This document shows positions 28,513-39,354 of a stretch of 64,000 nt of DNA, piece by piece; position 1 is the stretch's first letter, and each line of letters opens with the position of its first letter. The notes under the pieces are model-generated. The model had not been told where the DNA came from. It did not search any database and worked only from the letters and a program-made list of their open reading frames with translations. Source of the stretch: an uncultured Croceitalea sp. (GTDB lineage Bacteria > Bacteroidota > Bacteroidia > Flavobacteriales > Flavobacteriaceae); the NCBI GenBank assembly GCA_947494805.1, contig CANLWK010000007.1:86542-150541 (forward strand). The letters are read 5' to 3'. Both the position numbers and the translations under genes were made by a program.

Positions 28513-29478
28513 TTATCGTGTTGCCCCTTTCTGCAATAGGTAATCCACTACATTGGAATGACCTCCCCTTCTTGCCATTTTTAAAGCACTTCGTTTTTCT
28601 GAATTTAAAGAATAACTGTCGCGCACTGATGTATTGATATCAGCTCCCTGGGAAATCAAGTACTTTACCACCGGCAAATGTCCGTTCCATGCTGCACGTA
28701 TTAAAGGTGTTTCATCTCCCCTGATATGCACATTGACATCAGCACCCGATTTTACCAAAAATTTCACTGTTTCCAAATGTCCATTTTTCGCAGCCATAAT
28801 CAATGGGTTTCCGTCTCCCCTGCTCTCTTTGTTTACATCAGCACCCAAATTTACTAGGGCTTTGACTATTTCAATATCCCCATTGGAGGAGGCCCGAATT
28901 AACGCAGTACCATCACCTATCACGGCACCATCGATATCCGTACCGTAGTCAATCAAAAGTTTTAATATTTCTTTGCTTCCTGAAGACCCTGCAAACATCA
29001 TGGCATTTCCATCTCCGATGACTTCCCTATCGGGGTTTGCACCGTTCTGTAATAGTAGTTCTACAATTTCAGGGTTTCCGCCCTTAACAGCTGAAATCAA
29101 AGGGGTGCCATCTCCACTTATAGATACATCTACTTTAGCACCTTTCGCAATCAAATGCTTTACAATGGCCAAATCCCCTTGTCCGGCAGCTATCATTAAG
29201 GCGCTGGCGTCTCTTTTAAACCTATAGTTGGTTTTGGCACCAGCATCTGTAAGAAGTTTCACAATTTTCAAATTGCCAGTTGCTGCAGCCATCCCTAAGG
29301 GGCTTCTTGGTTGAGTAACATCGTTATAACTGCAATTCGGGTTTACCGTTTTAAGTAGTTCTTGAACTTGAGTTACATTTTCGTTCTTTACTGCGAATAA
29401 GAGTTCTTTACAGGTCTGTGCTTTGACATTGTAGACAAAACAGGCAAGAATAATAAGATGTGTGATTACTGATTTCAT
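28513..29478 (-). CDS. Secreted ankyrin-repeat protein
   Basis: A 321-residue protein with a signal peptide (1-20, ending NVKA) and seven or eight ankyrin repeats (for example PLISAVKGGNPEIVELLLQNGAN split over 30-33-residue units). The repeats are unusually alike, with the G-D-G-x-x-L/M motif recurring, which suggests recent repeat gain. Ankyrin repeats bind proteins; being exported, its partner should be in the periplasm or at the surface, possibly the serine hydrolase encoded 22 bases downstream. No catalytic domain is seen. Confidence 0.9.
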   Translation of the reverse strand: MKSVITHLIILACFVYNVKAQTCKELLFAVKNENVTQVQELLKTVNPNCSYNDVTQPRSPLGMAAATGNLKIVKLLTDAGAKTNYRFKRDASALMIAAGQGDLAIVKHLIAKGAKVDVSISGDGTPLISAVKGGNPEIVELLLQNGANPDREVIGDGNAMMFAGSSGSKEILKLLIDYGTDIDGAVIGDGTALIRASSNGDIEIVKALVNLGADVNKESRGDGNPLIMAAKNGHLETVKFLVKSGADVNVHIRGDETPLIRAAWNGHLPVVKYLISQGADINTSVRDSYSLNSEKRSALKMARRGGHSNVVDYLLQKGATR

Positions 29479-29700
29479 AATGATTTTATTTAAATGTTCG
29501 TTTTTAATTGATGTGGTAAAACTATAGCTTTGGTTTCTTCACTTTACAGTTAATAGACCAATGGGCACTTGCTACCTACAGAATAGTTATTTAATAGCCC
29601 TGCCGTTTTATCATAAGCAAATGCATATCTATCATGCGTTACATCTTGTTTGAAGAATAATTCAGGCGGGCAGCCCGAATTCTATTATTTTTAGTTCCCG

Positions 29701-30777
29701 ATGTCAGAAAAAAGACCATTTATAGATTACATATCACAAAAAAGATGGCTGACCCATTTTTTGTTTTGGACGGTCATGTTCAGTGTTTTTGTGGTATTGG
29801 CGACCATAAACTCGGGCTTGTTCGTTACCAGTGTGGCCAACTACCTTGCACTTTTGCCCTTTCAGATTTTAGCAGCTTACCTTTTAAATTATTATCAAAT
29901 ACCAAAACTACTGCTGCAGAAAAAGTATTGGGCCTTTGGGGGATCAGTGCTTTTATCGGCCTATCTATTTTCTGCCCTGGGCAGGATAAGCATTGTCCAT
30001 TTGGTAGAACCTTTTATACGGGAAGACTTTACACAAGAATCCATTCAAGAGATTTTACAAGATTGGGCCTATCTGTTTTCCTCATATTTCCCAGCGATTT
30101 ACATCTATGCCTTAATCATGTTTTTCATCAAAGCATTTAAAAGACGGTTTGAAGAAAAACACCGTATTGAGATACTACAAAAAGAAAAGGCAACCAATGA
30201 GCTCAAATTTTTAAGGGCCCAGATTCAACCTCATTTTTTGTTTAATACCCTGAACAATTTATACGCCCTTACGCTGGCAAAATCAGATGTTGCGCCAGAG
30301 GTAGTGCTCAAGCTTTCTGAAATATTGGACTTTATTTTATACCAAAGCGACGAACGGACCATTGCCATTGAAAAAGAGATAGAGCTGATCAAAGCATTTA
30401 TAGAGCTGGAAACCCTGCGCTATGGTAATCGCTTGAACTGCTTATTCAAACATGAATCAAAAAGTACAAACGTTCAAATCGCCCCCCTGCTCTTATTACC
30501 TTTGGTTGAAAACGCTTTTAAGCATGGCACCAAGGGTGGGGCTGAACGCGTCAACATTGAAATAGATTTAGCAGCTACCGAAGAACAAGTCATCTTTACC
30601 ATTTCAAATGATAAGGCACAGGAGGTTAAAAACCAATCTATAACTGCTTCAAGTAGTGGTATTGGAACAAGTAATCTAGAGCGTCAGTTAGCGTTGAACT
30701 ATCCAGAAAAGCATCAGTTGCAAATTAATGAAACCCATACAACTTATACAGTGGCATTAACTATAGATTTGAAGTAG
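29701..30777 (+). CDS. LytS-type sensor histidine kinase
   Basis: A 358-residue membrane sensor. Four hydrophobic segments lie in the first about 145 residues (near 18-35, 42-62, 75-95, 120-143) without a large external domain. After a short coiled region comes the His_kinase motif RAQIQPHFLFNTLNN, with the phosphorylated His near 178. A GHKL ATPase domain follows (PLVENAFKHG, GIGTSNL). It phosphorylates the LytTR regulator encoded two bases downstream. The signal is unknown. It is divergent from the ankyrin gene across a 222-base gap. Confidence 0.94.
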   Translation: MSEKRPFIDYISQKRWLTHFLFWTVMFSVFVVLATINSGLFVTSVANYLALLPFQILAAYLLNYYQIPKLLLQKKYWAFGGSVLLSAYLFSALGRISIVHLVEPFIREDFTQESIQEILQDWAYLFSSYFPAIYIYALIMFFIKAFKRRFEEKHRIEILQKEKATNELKFLRAQIQPHFLFNTLNNLYALTLAKSDVAPEVVLKLSEILDFILYQSDERTIAIEKEIELIKAFIELETLRYGNRLNCLFKHESKSTNVQIAPLLLLPLVENAFKHGTKGGAERVNIEIDLAATEEQVIFTISNDKAQEVKNQSITASSSGIGTSNLERQLALNYPEKHQLQINETHTTYTVALTIDLK

Positions 30778-30779
30778 CA

Positions 30780-31490
30780 ATGGCAATAAAATGTATCATA
30801 ATTGATGACGAACCCTTGGCCATAAATGTAATTGAAACACATTTAAAGTCTTTGCCAGAAATGGAGCTTGTGGGTTCTTTTCAAAACTCGCTCGAGGCAT
30901 ACGAAGCGGTCAAAGACCTGTCCATTGATTTGATTTTTCTAGATATTGAAATGCCCCTTTTAACGGGGTTGGATTTTATCAAAACCGCGCAGACTCCGGC
31001 CAAAATAATTTTGACAACCGCCCATCGTGATTATGCCGCTGAAAGCTACGAATTGGAAGTTGTTGACTACTTACTAAAACCCATATCATTTTCACGTCTG
31101 TTCAAAGCCATCAATAAGTTCAAAAGTTTGACAAATCAACCGGTTTCGACCATAAGACCTGTTGTAGAAGAGGTGCGAAACGACCACATATATGTGAACT
31201 CAAATAAAAAGTTCATTAAAATAAGTTTTGAGCACATCACCCATGTTGAAAGTATTAAAGACTATGTCAGAATACATACCGATGCTGAAAACATCATTAC
31301 TAAAGACACCATAAGCAATTTTGAACAGAAGCTTCCCAGTACTTTTCTGAGGGTTCATCGCTCCTATATTGTCAATACCAAAAAAGTGACCGCGTTCACT
31401 AAAATGGACCTTGAATTGGGTAATGTAGAAATACCGATTGGGGCCAGTTACAAAAAAGACGTGCTAGATTTATTAAAACAAAAATCTTAA
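30780..31490 (+). CDS. LytTR-family response regulator
   Basis: A 236-residue DNA-binding regulator. The receiver domain has the acidic pair in IIDDEP, the phosphorylated Asp55 in IFLDIEMP and Lys in YLLKPI. The LytTR domain (about 135-232) contains FIKISFEHITHVES and FLRVHRSYIVN. It begins two bases after the kinase stop, so the pair is one operon. LytTR proteins bind direct repeats in promoters; no target can be named here. It converges with the DUF819 gene eight bases on. Confidence 0.95.
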   Translation: MAIKCIIIDDEPLAINVIETHLKSLPEMELVGSFQNSLEAYEAVKDLSIDLIFLDIEMPLLTGLDFIKTAQTPAKIILTTAHRDYAAESYELEVVDYLLKPISFSRLFKAINKFKSLTNQPVSTIRPVVEEVRNDHIYVNSNKKFIKISFEHITHVESIKDYVRIHTDAENIITKDTISNFEQKLPSTFLRVHRSYIVNTKKVTAFTKMDLELGNVEIPIGASYKKDVLDLLKQKS

Positions 31491-31497
31491 GTTATTT

Positions 31498-32634
31498 CTA
31501 GAGTATGGAAACCACAAAAAAACCAAGATAGGTTCCCAATGCATTGCCCAGAGTACCAACTAAAATGGCAGGTAGCACCAATTCATTCCGATTAAAGGTT
31601 TCTGCCAGAGCTATGGCAGAAGCCCCGCCCCCAATATTGGCCTGACTTGCAATCGCCACCATATCCCAATCTCGGAAGGCCAAGCCACCAAACAATAGCA
31701 TGAGCAGGCCATGCACGAGGACGGCAACCGAAGTGAAGAAAAACAACGTAAACCCAACTTCTTTTAGGGCAATCACAGAGCCTATTTCACAATACGCCCC
31801 TATTACGGCCAAAAACAAGTATACCAAATATAAGCCAAGCGTATGTGCCCCCTTTAAGTTGGATACAAAACGATTTTGGGCAAGAACAATCCCTATAGTG
31901 GAAAGCGTAATAATAGAAGGAATACTTGGCAAAAACTCAGAAACCACTTCTGAAATCAAAAAAGATACAAGCCCTAAAACCAACAACCAACTCAACGAAC
32001 GTAAGTCCATGGTCGTGTCATGAACTTCGTCTGCGACTGCTGTGGCCACACCAATTTTTTTGTCAATAAAAAAACGTCGCATCAATACCGGTATGGCAAT
32101 CGTAATCACCACCCAAACGGCCGTGACCACATTATCAACGGCAATGGCACCTGCATACAACACCCCACGTTCTTGAAAATCATAGGCTAAGGCAACAGCG
32201 TTAAAGTTCACACTGCCACCTGTATACGTACCTGTCAACATACCGGCTAAAATTTTACCGTCATCTCCGAGTACAGTTTGCGGGGAAAGCACATACCATG
32301 AAAACAAGATTCCCAAAACGGTCGCCAAAGAACCTATTAAAAAAAGAACTATCATTGGCGCTCCGGCCTTTCGAATCGATTTAAGGTTTGCCCCTAAAAG
32401 CAAAAAGAAAATGGAAATCGGCGCTAGATATTTAAAGATTGCACCATAAAGCGGAATAGAATTCGAGGCAGAAGGAATCAACTTCAAGTTTGCCAATACG
32501 GCCGTAAATACTATGACCAACAGTGCCGCACCAAAAGGTTTGCCCCATTTGGTCTTTGCACCAAACAAAGAGAGCAGTACCATAAGGCTTAGAACGGTTA
32601 AAACATATACTGGGTTTTCAGTGAAGTTGGTCAT
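31498..32634 (-). CDS. DUF819 family membrane protein
   Basis: A 378-residue integral membrane protein with about ten hydrophobic segments. The motif MLTGTYTGGSVNFNAVA near the middle and SQANIGGGASAIALAE near the C-terminus are the paired re-entrant-like segments of the DUF819 (YjcL) family, which resembles keto-acid and sodium-coupled carriers. The substrate is not established. It stands alone, converging with the LytTR gene. Confidence 0.9.
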   Translation of the reverse strand: MTNFTENPVYVLTVLSLMVLLSLFGAKTKWGKPFGAALLVIVFTAVLANLKLIPSASNSIPLYGAIFKYLAPISIFFLLLGANLKSIRKAGAPMIVLFLIGSLATVLGILFSWYVLSPQTVLGDDGKILAGMLTGTYTGGSVNFNAVALAYDFQERGVLYAGAIAVDNVVTAVWVVITIAIPVLMRRFFIDKKIGVATAVADEVHDTTMDLRSLSWLLVLGLVSFLISEVVSEFLPSIPSIITLSTIGIVLAQNRFVSNLKGAHTLGLYLVYLFLAVIGAYCEIGSVIALKEVGFTLFFFTSVAVLVHGLLMLLFGGLAFRDWDMVAIASQANIGGGASAIALAETFNRNELVLPAILVGTLGNALGTYLGFFVVSIL

Positions 32635-32712
32635 GTCGTTTGTTATTGAAAAGTAACAAACATAGCGATTTGCTATTTAGGGATTACATTAGCCAAAACA
32701 ATCATCAAGTCA

Positions 32713-34185
32713 CTATCTGCTATAATTCGGACTCTCTTTGGTAATCGTTACGTCATGTGGGTGACTTTCATTGATTCCACTTGCCGTAATCTTCACAAAG
32801 CGACCGCTCTCTTTTAGAGTAGCAATGTCCTTGGCGCCACAATATCCCATGCCCGCACGCAATCCGCCAACAAATTGGTGTATACTTTCAAACAACTCAC
32901 CTTTATAAGGCACACGACCTACAATACCTTCAGGAACCAATTTTTTAATATCATCTTCCACATCTTGAAAGTAGCGATCTTTTGAACCTTGCTTCATGGC
33001 CTCTACGGAACCCATACCACGATAACTCTTGAACTTTCTTCCTTCGTAAATAATGGTTTCACCTGGTGATTCTTTGGTACCGGCCAATAATGAACCCAAC
33101 ATCACCGTATCGGCACCCGCTGCAATTGCCTTGGGTATATCGCCGGTATAACGAATGCCACCATCAGCAATAACCGGGACCCCAGAACCTTTGATTGCCG
33201 CAGCCACTTCCAATACGGCAGAAAATTGTGGAAAACCAACCCCGGCCACGACACGTGTAGTACATATGGAACCTGGTCCAATGCCAACTTTGACCGCATC
33301 GGCCCCAGCTTCGACCAAATATTTTGCCGCCTCACCCGTGGCAATGTTTCCAACAATGACATCAAGCTCTGGAAACTTGTTCTTCACTTCTTTTAATACG
33401 GTAACCACACCTTTGGTATGTCCATGGGCCGTGTCAATAACCACTGCATCTACACCCGCTTGAACCAAAGCCCTGGCTCTATCAACGGCATCGGCAGTAA
33501 CACCTAGCGCAGCGGCCACACGTAATCTGCCGTACTTATCTTTGTTCGCAATTGGTTTTTGTGTAAGTTTTGTGATGTCACGAAAGGTGATCAAACCAAC
33601 CAGTTTGTAATTATTGTCAACCACCGGAAGTTTTTCAATCTTATTTTCTTGCAAAATATCCTCGGCTTCACCAAGCGTTGTACCTTCTTTGGCGGTCACC
33701 AAGTTTTCTGAGGTCATCACCTCTTGTATGGGCCGTTCATTGTTCTTCTCAAAACGAAGATCACGATTCGTTACGATTCCAATTAGTTTGCCTGCATCAT
33801 CAACAATGGGAATACCACCAATACTATGTTCTTTCATACTGGCCTTAGCGTCTTTTACAATAGCATCTAAGGGCAGTGTTACCGGATCCAAAATCATTCC
33901 GCTTTCGGCTCTTTTCACCTTGCGTACTTTCATGGCCTGTTGCTCGACGGTCATATTCTTGTGCAACACCCCAATACCCCCCTCGCGTGCCATGGCAATC
34001 GCCATTCTCGATTCGGTCACGGTGTCCATAGCGGCCGAAATAATCGGTACGTTGATGGTTATATTCCGTGTAAACTTGGTTTGAATATTTACTTCTCGGG
34101 GCAGTACTTCTGAAAATGCTGGCACCAAGAGAACGTCATCATAAGTGAGTCCTTCGCCAACAATTTTATTTAGGTGGGCTTCCAT
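32713..34185 (-). CDS. guaB: Inosine-5'-monophosphate dehydrogenase
   Basis: A 490-residue enzyme that oxidises IMP to XMP with NAD+, the committed step to GMP. The barrel is interrupted by two CBS domains (about 95-205). The catalytic Cys lies in [13 protein letters not shown] (about 303-315), the phosphate-binding loop is [10 protein letters not shown] and the flap has [10 protein letters not shown]. Length and start agree with the family. Confidence 0.98.
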   Translation of the reverse strand: MEAHLNKIVGEGLTYDDVLLVPAFSEVLPREVNIQTKFTRNITINVPIISAAMDTVTESRMAIAMAREGGIGVLHKNMTVEQQAMKVRKVKRAESGMILDPVTLPLDAIVKDAKASMKEHSIGGIPIVDDAGKLIGIVTNRDLRFEKNNERPIQEVMTSENLVTAKEGTTLGEAEDILQENKIEKLPVVDNNYKLVGLITFRDITKLTQKPIANKDKYGRLRVAAALGVTADAVDRARALVQAGVDAVVIDTAHGHTKGVVTVLKEVKNKFPELDVIVGNIATGEAAKYLVEAGADAVKVGIGPGSICTTRVVAGVGFPQFSAVLEVAAAIKGSGVPVIADGGIRYTGDIPKAIAAGADTVMLGSLLAGTKESPGETIIYEGRKFKSYRGMGSVEAMKQGSKDRYFQDVEDDIKKLVPEGIVGRVPYKGELFESIHQFVGGLRAGMGYCGAKDIATLKESGRFVKITASGINESHPHDVTITKESPNYSR

Positions 34186-34267
34186 TGCAATTACGGATTA
34201 ATTGCGTGCAAAGATACTCTTTTTTAATTAGAGAAATTCAAGATTGTATTTGGCAATACTTCCTATT

Positions 34268-36739
34268 TTACAGCTTGATCTGTAAGGTGGTATAAAACGT
34301 TCGCGGTTCTGCCGGAATAATACCCGGACCGGGATATCCGGTGGCTCTGCGCGTAAAATAACTGTTGTTCAAAAGATTGTTTACCCCCGCCTCTAACCTG
34401 AACATCTTATAGGTATAAGATAAAGAAAGATCAAGAATATCATAGGCGGGAATCGTTCCCTCGATTCCACGTTGATTATCGTTTACGTTTTGCTCTGCAT
34501 TGGTGGCATCGGTGAACTGTTCGCTTAGGTATGTGTATTGTATGCTCCCTAAAAAGTCTTTGTACCCAAAATTCAATCCCGTCTTTAAATTGATATCCGG
34601 AATAAACTCTACCTGATTTCCCTCTTGCAACAGAGTAACTTGCGTGTCACCACCCAAACTGAGGTTGTTGACCTTAGTATATTCCGATTGGGTCAACGCA
34701 AGGTTTGAGAATAGGTTTAACTTGTAGTTGCTATTATCGCCCCATAAAGTTTGAAGGATATTCCAATCTACAAACGTTTCCAATCCATAAATTAAAGCAT
34801 CTCCAATATTACCCCGTGCCCTAATGGTGCTACCGGTATTATTTTCAAATAATGCCTCACCCAAGCGATTGTTATAAAACAATCCGAAGCCGCTGATATC
34901 ATAAGATAACAGGTTTTTAAGCCGACCTCGAAATCCTAAATCTGCGGTAAACCCATCCTCATCGGTGATATTGGGGTCAATTTGAAATGTTGGATTGATC
35001 ACACGAATATCGCTGAAGGTAACCGAACGGTAGTTCTGTGAAAAGTTGGTGTAGAATTCACCAGAGGCATTAAGTTTATAAGAAGCCCCAATACCTAAAA
35101 GCACAAAGTTACGTTCAAAGATTCTATCATCAGAAAGCTCTTCATTGAGCAAAGGATTGCCTGCGAGGTCCAGTACAATGTTCCTATAAGTTCCCTCACT
35201 CTCGGTTTTAATGTATTCAAATCGAAAACCTGGGGTAACTGAAAGTCGATCTGAAAGTTTAAAAACGTTTTCTCCAAAAACGGCAACATTCAAGTTTGGA
35301 AAGTCAAATTCTGATTGACGCTCATAATTTGGAAACTGGGAATCGGCAAAACTAAAGTCTGCATTCAGACCATTTGTTCCCGGGCCTTGGCGCTGATCAT
35401 TGTTTGTATTGTAAAACTTGGAACCCAGTAAGAGTATAGCGTCCTTACCTTTCAGCTTATAACGGTGCAATACCCTGGCCTCTGCACCCCAGTTTTGAAA
35501 ATTATCGATCAATAACTCCCTGGGCTGGGTCAAGTCATCTGGTTGTGATACCCGATTGGTACGAAAACCCAAAGCTTTTCTCGAAGCATCCAATGCGAAA
35601 ACGTTCAGGCTAAAATCCGTCGCCACTGAAAACCGGTGGTCCAATCGCAGTGAAAATAGTTTCCAGTCCACATTGAACCAGTTTCTGGTTCGGTTACTAA
35701 AAGTTGGATCTTCAATGAATTGAGTATCGGTAAGCCCACCAGCTTGTTGTGCCAGATAATTCAAAAGCGTGGTCTCAAAACTCAACTTAGTTTTATCGTT
35801 GAATTGATAAGCAAAATGACCATAGTAGTTTCGACTGTTGAAGTTGGAATTGGGCCTAAACCCGCTTCCTTCTTTGTAATTAAAGTAGGTATAGTAACTG
35901 AACTTACCGACTGTACCAGATAAGCTATTAAAACTGGTCTTTAAATCAAAAGAACCCAAAGTCTGACGTGATATCCATTCTATTTTTTCTGAAGGATTGG
36001 GTTGTTTCATCTTAAAGTTCACCAACCCACCAAATTGTGGTCCATACTGCAAGGAAGCAGCTCCACGCACTACCTGAATCTGGCTCAAGGCCTCGGCCGG
36101 TGGGGTGTAGTAACTTTCAGGATAGCCCAAGGCATCGGCACTGATGTCATACCCGTTTTGACGGGTATTGAAATTAGCCGTGCGATTGGGATCCAATCCC
36201 CTACCGCCAATATTCAGCTGTAAACCAGCATCGCCATTTTCATAAATATTTAGGCCTACTACTTGACCATATACCTGTCGCGCGTTATTGGCAGCAGTAT
36301 TGCCAATAATATTGTCAACCAGAACAACCTCACTTTTTTTACCGGCATAGATTGCCGTACCTTCAACAGTCTTCAATTGCTGTAATGCAAACACTTGCTC
36401 ACGACGCTGGGTCAAAACCACTTCGGACAACTGCTGTTGCCGTAATAGTTTCAACTGTACGTTGAAGTCAAAGGGTTTGTCAAAAGTCAGCTCTTGTTCA
36501 AACACCTCAAATTCAAAGGCAAAGACGATAAGCGTATACTTGCCCCCCTGAACATCAGAAAAAAGAAAGTTACCATCGCTATCGGTCGTCTGTAGCGCTT
36601 GTATTTCCTTTAGATAGACCTCAGCGTCGGCAACAGGTTTTCCTTTAGGATCGGTCACTGTTCCTGTTACGGTCAATTGTCCCCAAATCGGTAGTGCAAA
36701 GCAACAGCATATCAAAAAACTAAATACCTTTAATTTCAT
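34268..36739 (-). CDS. TonB-dependent outer-membrane receptor (FecA-like)
   Basis: An 823-residue outer-membrane transporter, probably for an iron chelate. The signal peptide begins at the ATG at 36739 (MKLKVFSFLICCCFALPIWG); the open frame goes 11 codons further but lacks signal-peptide character. Next is a CarboxypepD_reg-like domain (TVTGTVTDPKGKPVADAEV), a plug domain (GLNIYENGDAG, LQIGGRGLDPNRTAN in part, QVVRGAASLQYG) and a 22-strand barrel ending in an aromatic/Leu strand (TFYTTLQIKL). It is the last gene of the DUF4856-imelysin-HTTM operon and overlaps the HTTM gene by 20 bases. FecA-like similarity and the neighbours support iron uptake. Confidence 0.93.
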   Translation of the reverse strand: MKLKVFSFLICCCFALPIWGQLTVTGTVTDPKGKPVADAEVYLKEIQALQTTDSDGNFLFSDVQGGKYTLIVFAFEFEVFEQELTFDKPFDFNVQLKLLRQQQLSEVVLTQRREQVFALQQLKTVEGTAIYAGKKSEVVLVDNIIGNTAANNARQVYGQVVGLNIYENGDAGLQLNIGGRGLDPNRTANFNTRQNGYDISADALGYPESYYTPPAEALSQIQVVRGAASLQYGPQFGGLVNFKMKQPNPSEKIEWISRQTLGSFDLKTSFNSLSGTVGKFSYYTYFNYKEGSGFRPNSNFNSRNYYGHFAYQFNDKTKLSFETTLLNYLAQQAGGLTDTQFIEDPTFSNRTRNWFNVDWKLFSLRLDHRFSVATDFSLNVFALDASRKALGFRTNRVSQPDDLTQPRELLIDNFQNWGAEARVLHRYKLKGKDAILLLGSKFYNTNNDQRQGPGTNGLNADFSFADSQFPNYERQSEFDFPNLNVAVFGENVFKLSDRLSVTPGFRFEYIKTESEGTYRNIVLDLAGNPLLNEELSDDRIFERNFVLLGIGASYKLNASGEFYTNFSQNYRSVTFSDIRVINPTFQIDPNITDEDGFTADLGFRGRLKNLLSYDISGFGLFYNNRLGEALFENNTGSTIRARGNIGDALIYGLETFVDWNILQTLWGDNSNYKLNLFSNLALTQSEYTKVNNLSLGGDTQVTLLQEGNQVEFIPDINLKTGLNFGYKDFLGSIQYTYLSEQFTDATNAEQNVNDNQRGIEGTIPAYDILDLSLSYTYKMFRLEAGVNNLLNNSYFTRRATGYPGPGIIPAEPRTFYTTLQIKL

Positions 36740-38084
36740 CTTGAAAGGGTAAAATCCAAAATTTGTGCTCAAATGATTCTCTTATTTGTGTTAGGTCGGT
36801 TTTGGGGTCAATAAAAGTTTGACTAAGCCTACCGTTCAAGGCAACCTGACAGTCTACAAAAACAGCTATATTCTTAATCCCTTTGGCCCGATAAGTTTCT
36901 GCCAAGAAGTGGGCGTATTCCAAAATAAAATCAGGCTGAAAGCTCATCTGTTTTTCTTGAAATGGAGTCAGATACACGGTGTTGTCCACATAAAACTCGC
37001 GCTCCGCATCTTTATCAACAATTCTGAACTGGGCATAGCCAGACTTTTCCATAAGCATTACGCGCCATGAGAAACGATAGCCTTCTTCTGTCCAAAACAA
37101 TTCACCGGGATAGGCCAAATACCGCCAGGGAAATAGTAATTGAATCGTAAAAAACAATGAAAGCAGTCCATGTTTCAAGGAGTTGAACACTGTTTTATTG
37201 GGAAGCAAAGCAACATTGTTGTCAAATATGTTCTTATTGATTTTAAGCCATTTGGAAAGAGTGCCCAAAACTTTGTGGTGCAAGCCTGAATCAAAGAATA
37301 TCAATGCCGATACTATCATGATGTAGGGGAACATTCCAATGGGAAAGAGTACCCTTGTCAACACATGAAAAACTACCACCAAACCAAAAGCAAACCAACG
37401 TGTTGGTCGGTAAAGCAGCAAAAAGGGAATGAACAGATCATAACCCGCCCCAACCCAGCTAAAGGTATAATGCACCCATTCTTTGCCCAGTACATCGCCT
37501 ATCAAAGGAATATCAAATTTTGAAGGCAACCAAATCTTAAGCGGCATGGCATCAACCAACCAATCAGAGTTCAATTTTGCCAGACCCGCATATATATAGA
37601 CCAAGGCCAACAACAGTTTTACTGCGTCAACATTCCATTGAGGAATACGTTGAAATCTTTTCTTCTCATTTTGCCTGGCATCAATGGAATAATAGGCATT
37701 TGCCGGTAAAAAAATCAATAGGAACGATAAGAGGCTTATAAAGTAATAATGGTTCAGATACGTGGTCTTGTCCATCAATTCAATATAGGTGAAGGAGATA
37801 AAAAATGTGATAATGGCCAATCGATATTTAAACCCAACTGCGACAGCGAGCGCCGCTATACCACAAATAGCAAAAAGAAGGTAGGTCCAGTTGCCAATGG
37901 GTTTCACCCATTCAAAACCATAGTATGAAAAATGAAAATCAGGTGTCAGGTATAACTTCTCAATCCAGCCGTAAGACCAAAAACGGACGATACTGGTGAA
38001 CATCATGAGACCGAACAAAATGCGAAAGACCGCCAAAGGGGCGGCCTCAATACTTTTATTCAGGTATGTACCTACTTTTGACAT
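36720..38084 (-). CDS. HTTM-domain membrane protein
   Basis: A 454-residue inner-membrane protein with a multi-helix HTTM domain like that of vitamin K-dependent gamma-carboxylase (about residues 10-300: FRILFGLMMF, VYIYAGLAKLNSDWL, FHVLTRVLFPIGMFP). A soluble C-terminal part of about 130 residues follows. The catalytic chemistry of bacterial HTTM proteins is not established. Its fixed position between imelysin and the TonB receptor genes suggests a part in iron acquisition, such as reduction or ligand modification (inference). Its ATG directly abuts the imelysin stop, and its end overlaps the receptor start. Confidence 0.88.
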   Translation of the reverse strand: MSKVGTYLNKSIEAAPLAVFRILFGLMMFTSIVRFWSYGWIEKLYLTPDFHFSYYGFEWVKPIGNWTYLLFAICGIAALAVAVGFKYRLAIITFFISFTYIELMDKTTYLNHYYFISLLSFLLIFLPANAYYSIDARQNEKKRFQRIPQWNVDAVKLLLALVYIYAGLAKLNSDWLVDAMPLKIWLPSKFDIPLIGDVLGKEWVHYTFSWVGAGYDLFIPFLLLYRPTRWFAFGLVVVFHVLTRVLFPIGMFPYIMIVSALIFFDSGLHHKVLGTLSKWLKINKNIFDNNVALLPNKTVFNSLKHGLLSLFFTIQLLFPWRYLAYPGELFWTEEGYRFSWRVMLMEKSGYAQFRIVDKDAEREFYVDNTVYLTPFQEKQMSFQPDFILEYAHFLAETYRAKGIKNIAVFVDCQVALNGRLSQTFIDPKTDLTQIRESFEHKFWILPFQDEIKGI

Positions 38085-39242
38085 TTAATCACCGTCGGCA
38101 TCAACAAAATCGATACTGATACTCATGGCCGAGACCATATCCACTTTTAGAAGCGGCACCAAACGTTGCACTTCATCATATGCTGATCTCATCGCTGTTG
38201 GTGGGTCATTATCCTCGATTTCTTCTTTAAATGTTGACAGGCCGTTCACGGCATCGCGAGCCACATCAATTTGGGTATTAATGAGCTGATCTAAACTTTC
38301 TCCATCCTTTAACGTATTCAAATCTTGTAGATAACTTACAAGACTTGAACCGCTCGCACCTCCATTAAAGGCGGCGCCATTAAAAAAGTTCTGAAATGCA
38401 TCAAGTGCCGCGACAAAAAGTTCTTTGCTCACATCTTCTTGATAATAGGCCTCAATTCTATCGGGTAACGGGCTGCCACTGAATATCCCTAGGGGAATGC
38501 CCATTTTACCAGCCCTTAAAAACTTTTCGAAATAAAAAATGTAGTCGTTCACAAACAAATCCACCGATGCCGTTGCAGAAGCGCCATCGTTGCTTATAAA
38601 GGTATCTCTATAATTGTCTTTCCACTCTTCAACCACAGTAGCGGTCAAAGAGGTCATGTTCCCCAGCACGTCATCCATATAGCTTAACACCTGACCCCCT
38701 CTTGTTTCATTTTGAAACACCGCTATTCTTGCGGTATCTGAAGATTCCCATCCATTCAATAAATAATCAAATGCCGGAAAACCTTTAACCACCCTATTTG
38801 AAGGCAAGGTCAAATCATAGTTCTCGCCCGATAAAAAGTCCTCTATCAACTCTACATTGGTAGGGTAGCTGTTCATATTCAATCGAAAATCAATGTTTTC
38901 GGCAGGCCCAATCTCAAACATAGAAATACTTTGCCATGCAGTATATGCATTTAACCAAGCGGACCTTAGGGCTTGAAGGTTAATTTCGCTTTGATCTTGT
39001 GAAAAACTGTCAAAAGCCGTGTTCAGAAGCACAAGTTCAGCTTCAAATGCCTCATAGGCCGGTATGATAATATTATCGGCCCAATTGACCAGCATGGCAT
39101 TACGGTCAAAGGTCACTGGGGTGCCATCATCATCAGTAACAGATATATCGTCATCGGTCATCGGTGTTTCATCTGAACCATCAGAACTACACGCCCAAAG
39201 TACTAAGAACCCTACGATTAAGAAATACCAATATCTTTTCAT
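38085..39242 (-). CDS. Imelysin-family lipoprotein
   Basis: A 385-residue lipoprotein: the signal ends LVLWACSSDG with lipobox Cys18, followed by an Asp-rich linker. The imelysin/IrpA fold is helical, and the family motif region (GPAENIDFRLN, FPAFDYLLNG) is visible near 120-160. Imelysins act in iron uptake, often together with EfeO-like metal binding; peptidase activity is not generally accepted. It is the second gene of the iron operon, 112 bases after the DUF4856 gene, with a terminator-like hairpin in that gap. Confidence 0.93.
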   Translation of the reverse strand: MKRYWYFLIVGFLVLWACSSDGSDETPMTDDDISVTDDDGTPVTFDRNAMLVNWADNIIIPAYEAFEAELVLLNTAFDSFSQDQSEINLQALRSAWLNAYTAWQSISMFEIGPAENIDFRLNMNSYPTNVELIEDFLSGENYDLTLPSNRVVKGFPAFDYLLNGWESSDTARIAVFQNETRGGQVLSYMDDVLGNMTSLTATVVEEWKDNYRDTFISNDGASATASVDLFVNDYIFYFEKFLRAGKMGIPLGIFSGSPLPDRIEAYYQEDVSKELFVAALDAFQNFFNGAAFNGGASGSSLVSYLQDLNTLKDGESLDQLINTQIDVARDAVNGLSTFKEEIEDNDPPTAMRSAYDEVQRLVPLLKVDMVSAMSISIDFVDADGD

Positions 39243-39284
39243 GCAACTTTATTTTTATTTATTCTAAGTAAAGGTGTGCAAATA

Positions 39285-39325
39285 TAAAAAAGAGCGGGTT
39301 CTCTTTTCAAAAAACCTGCTCTTTT
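39285..39325 (-). terminator. Terminator-like hairpin inside the iron operon
   Basis: Arms around AGAGCGGGTT (39291-39300) and AACCTGCTCT (39313-39322) pair with one mismatch, flanked by A and T runs. On the minus strand it follows the DUF4856 gene and precedes the imelysin gene, so it may lower transcription of the later genes. Confidence 0.65.
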
Positions 39326-39354
39326 CTTATTAACATAACAATAACCGAAAACTT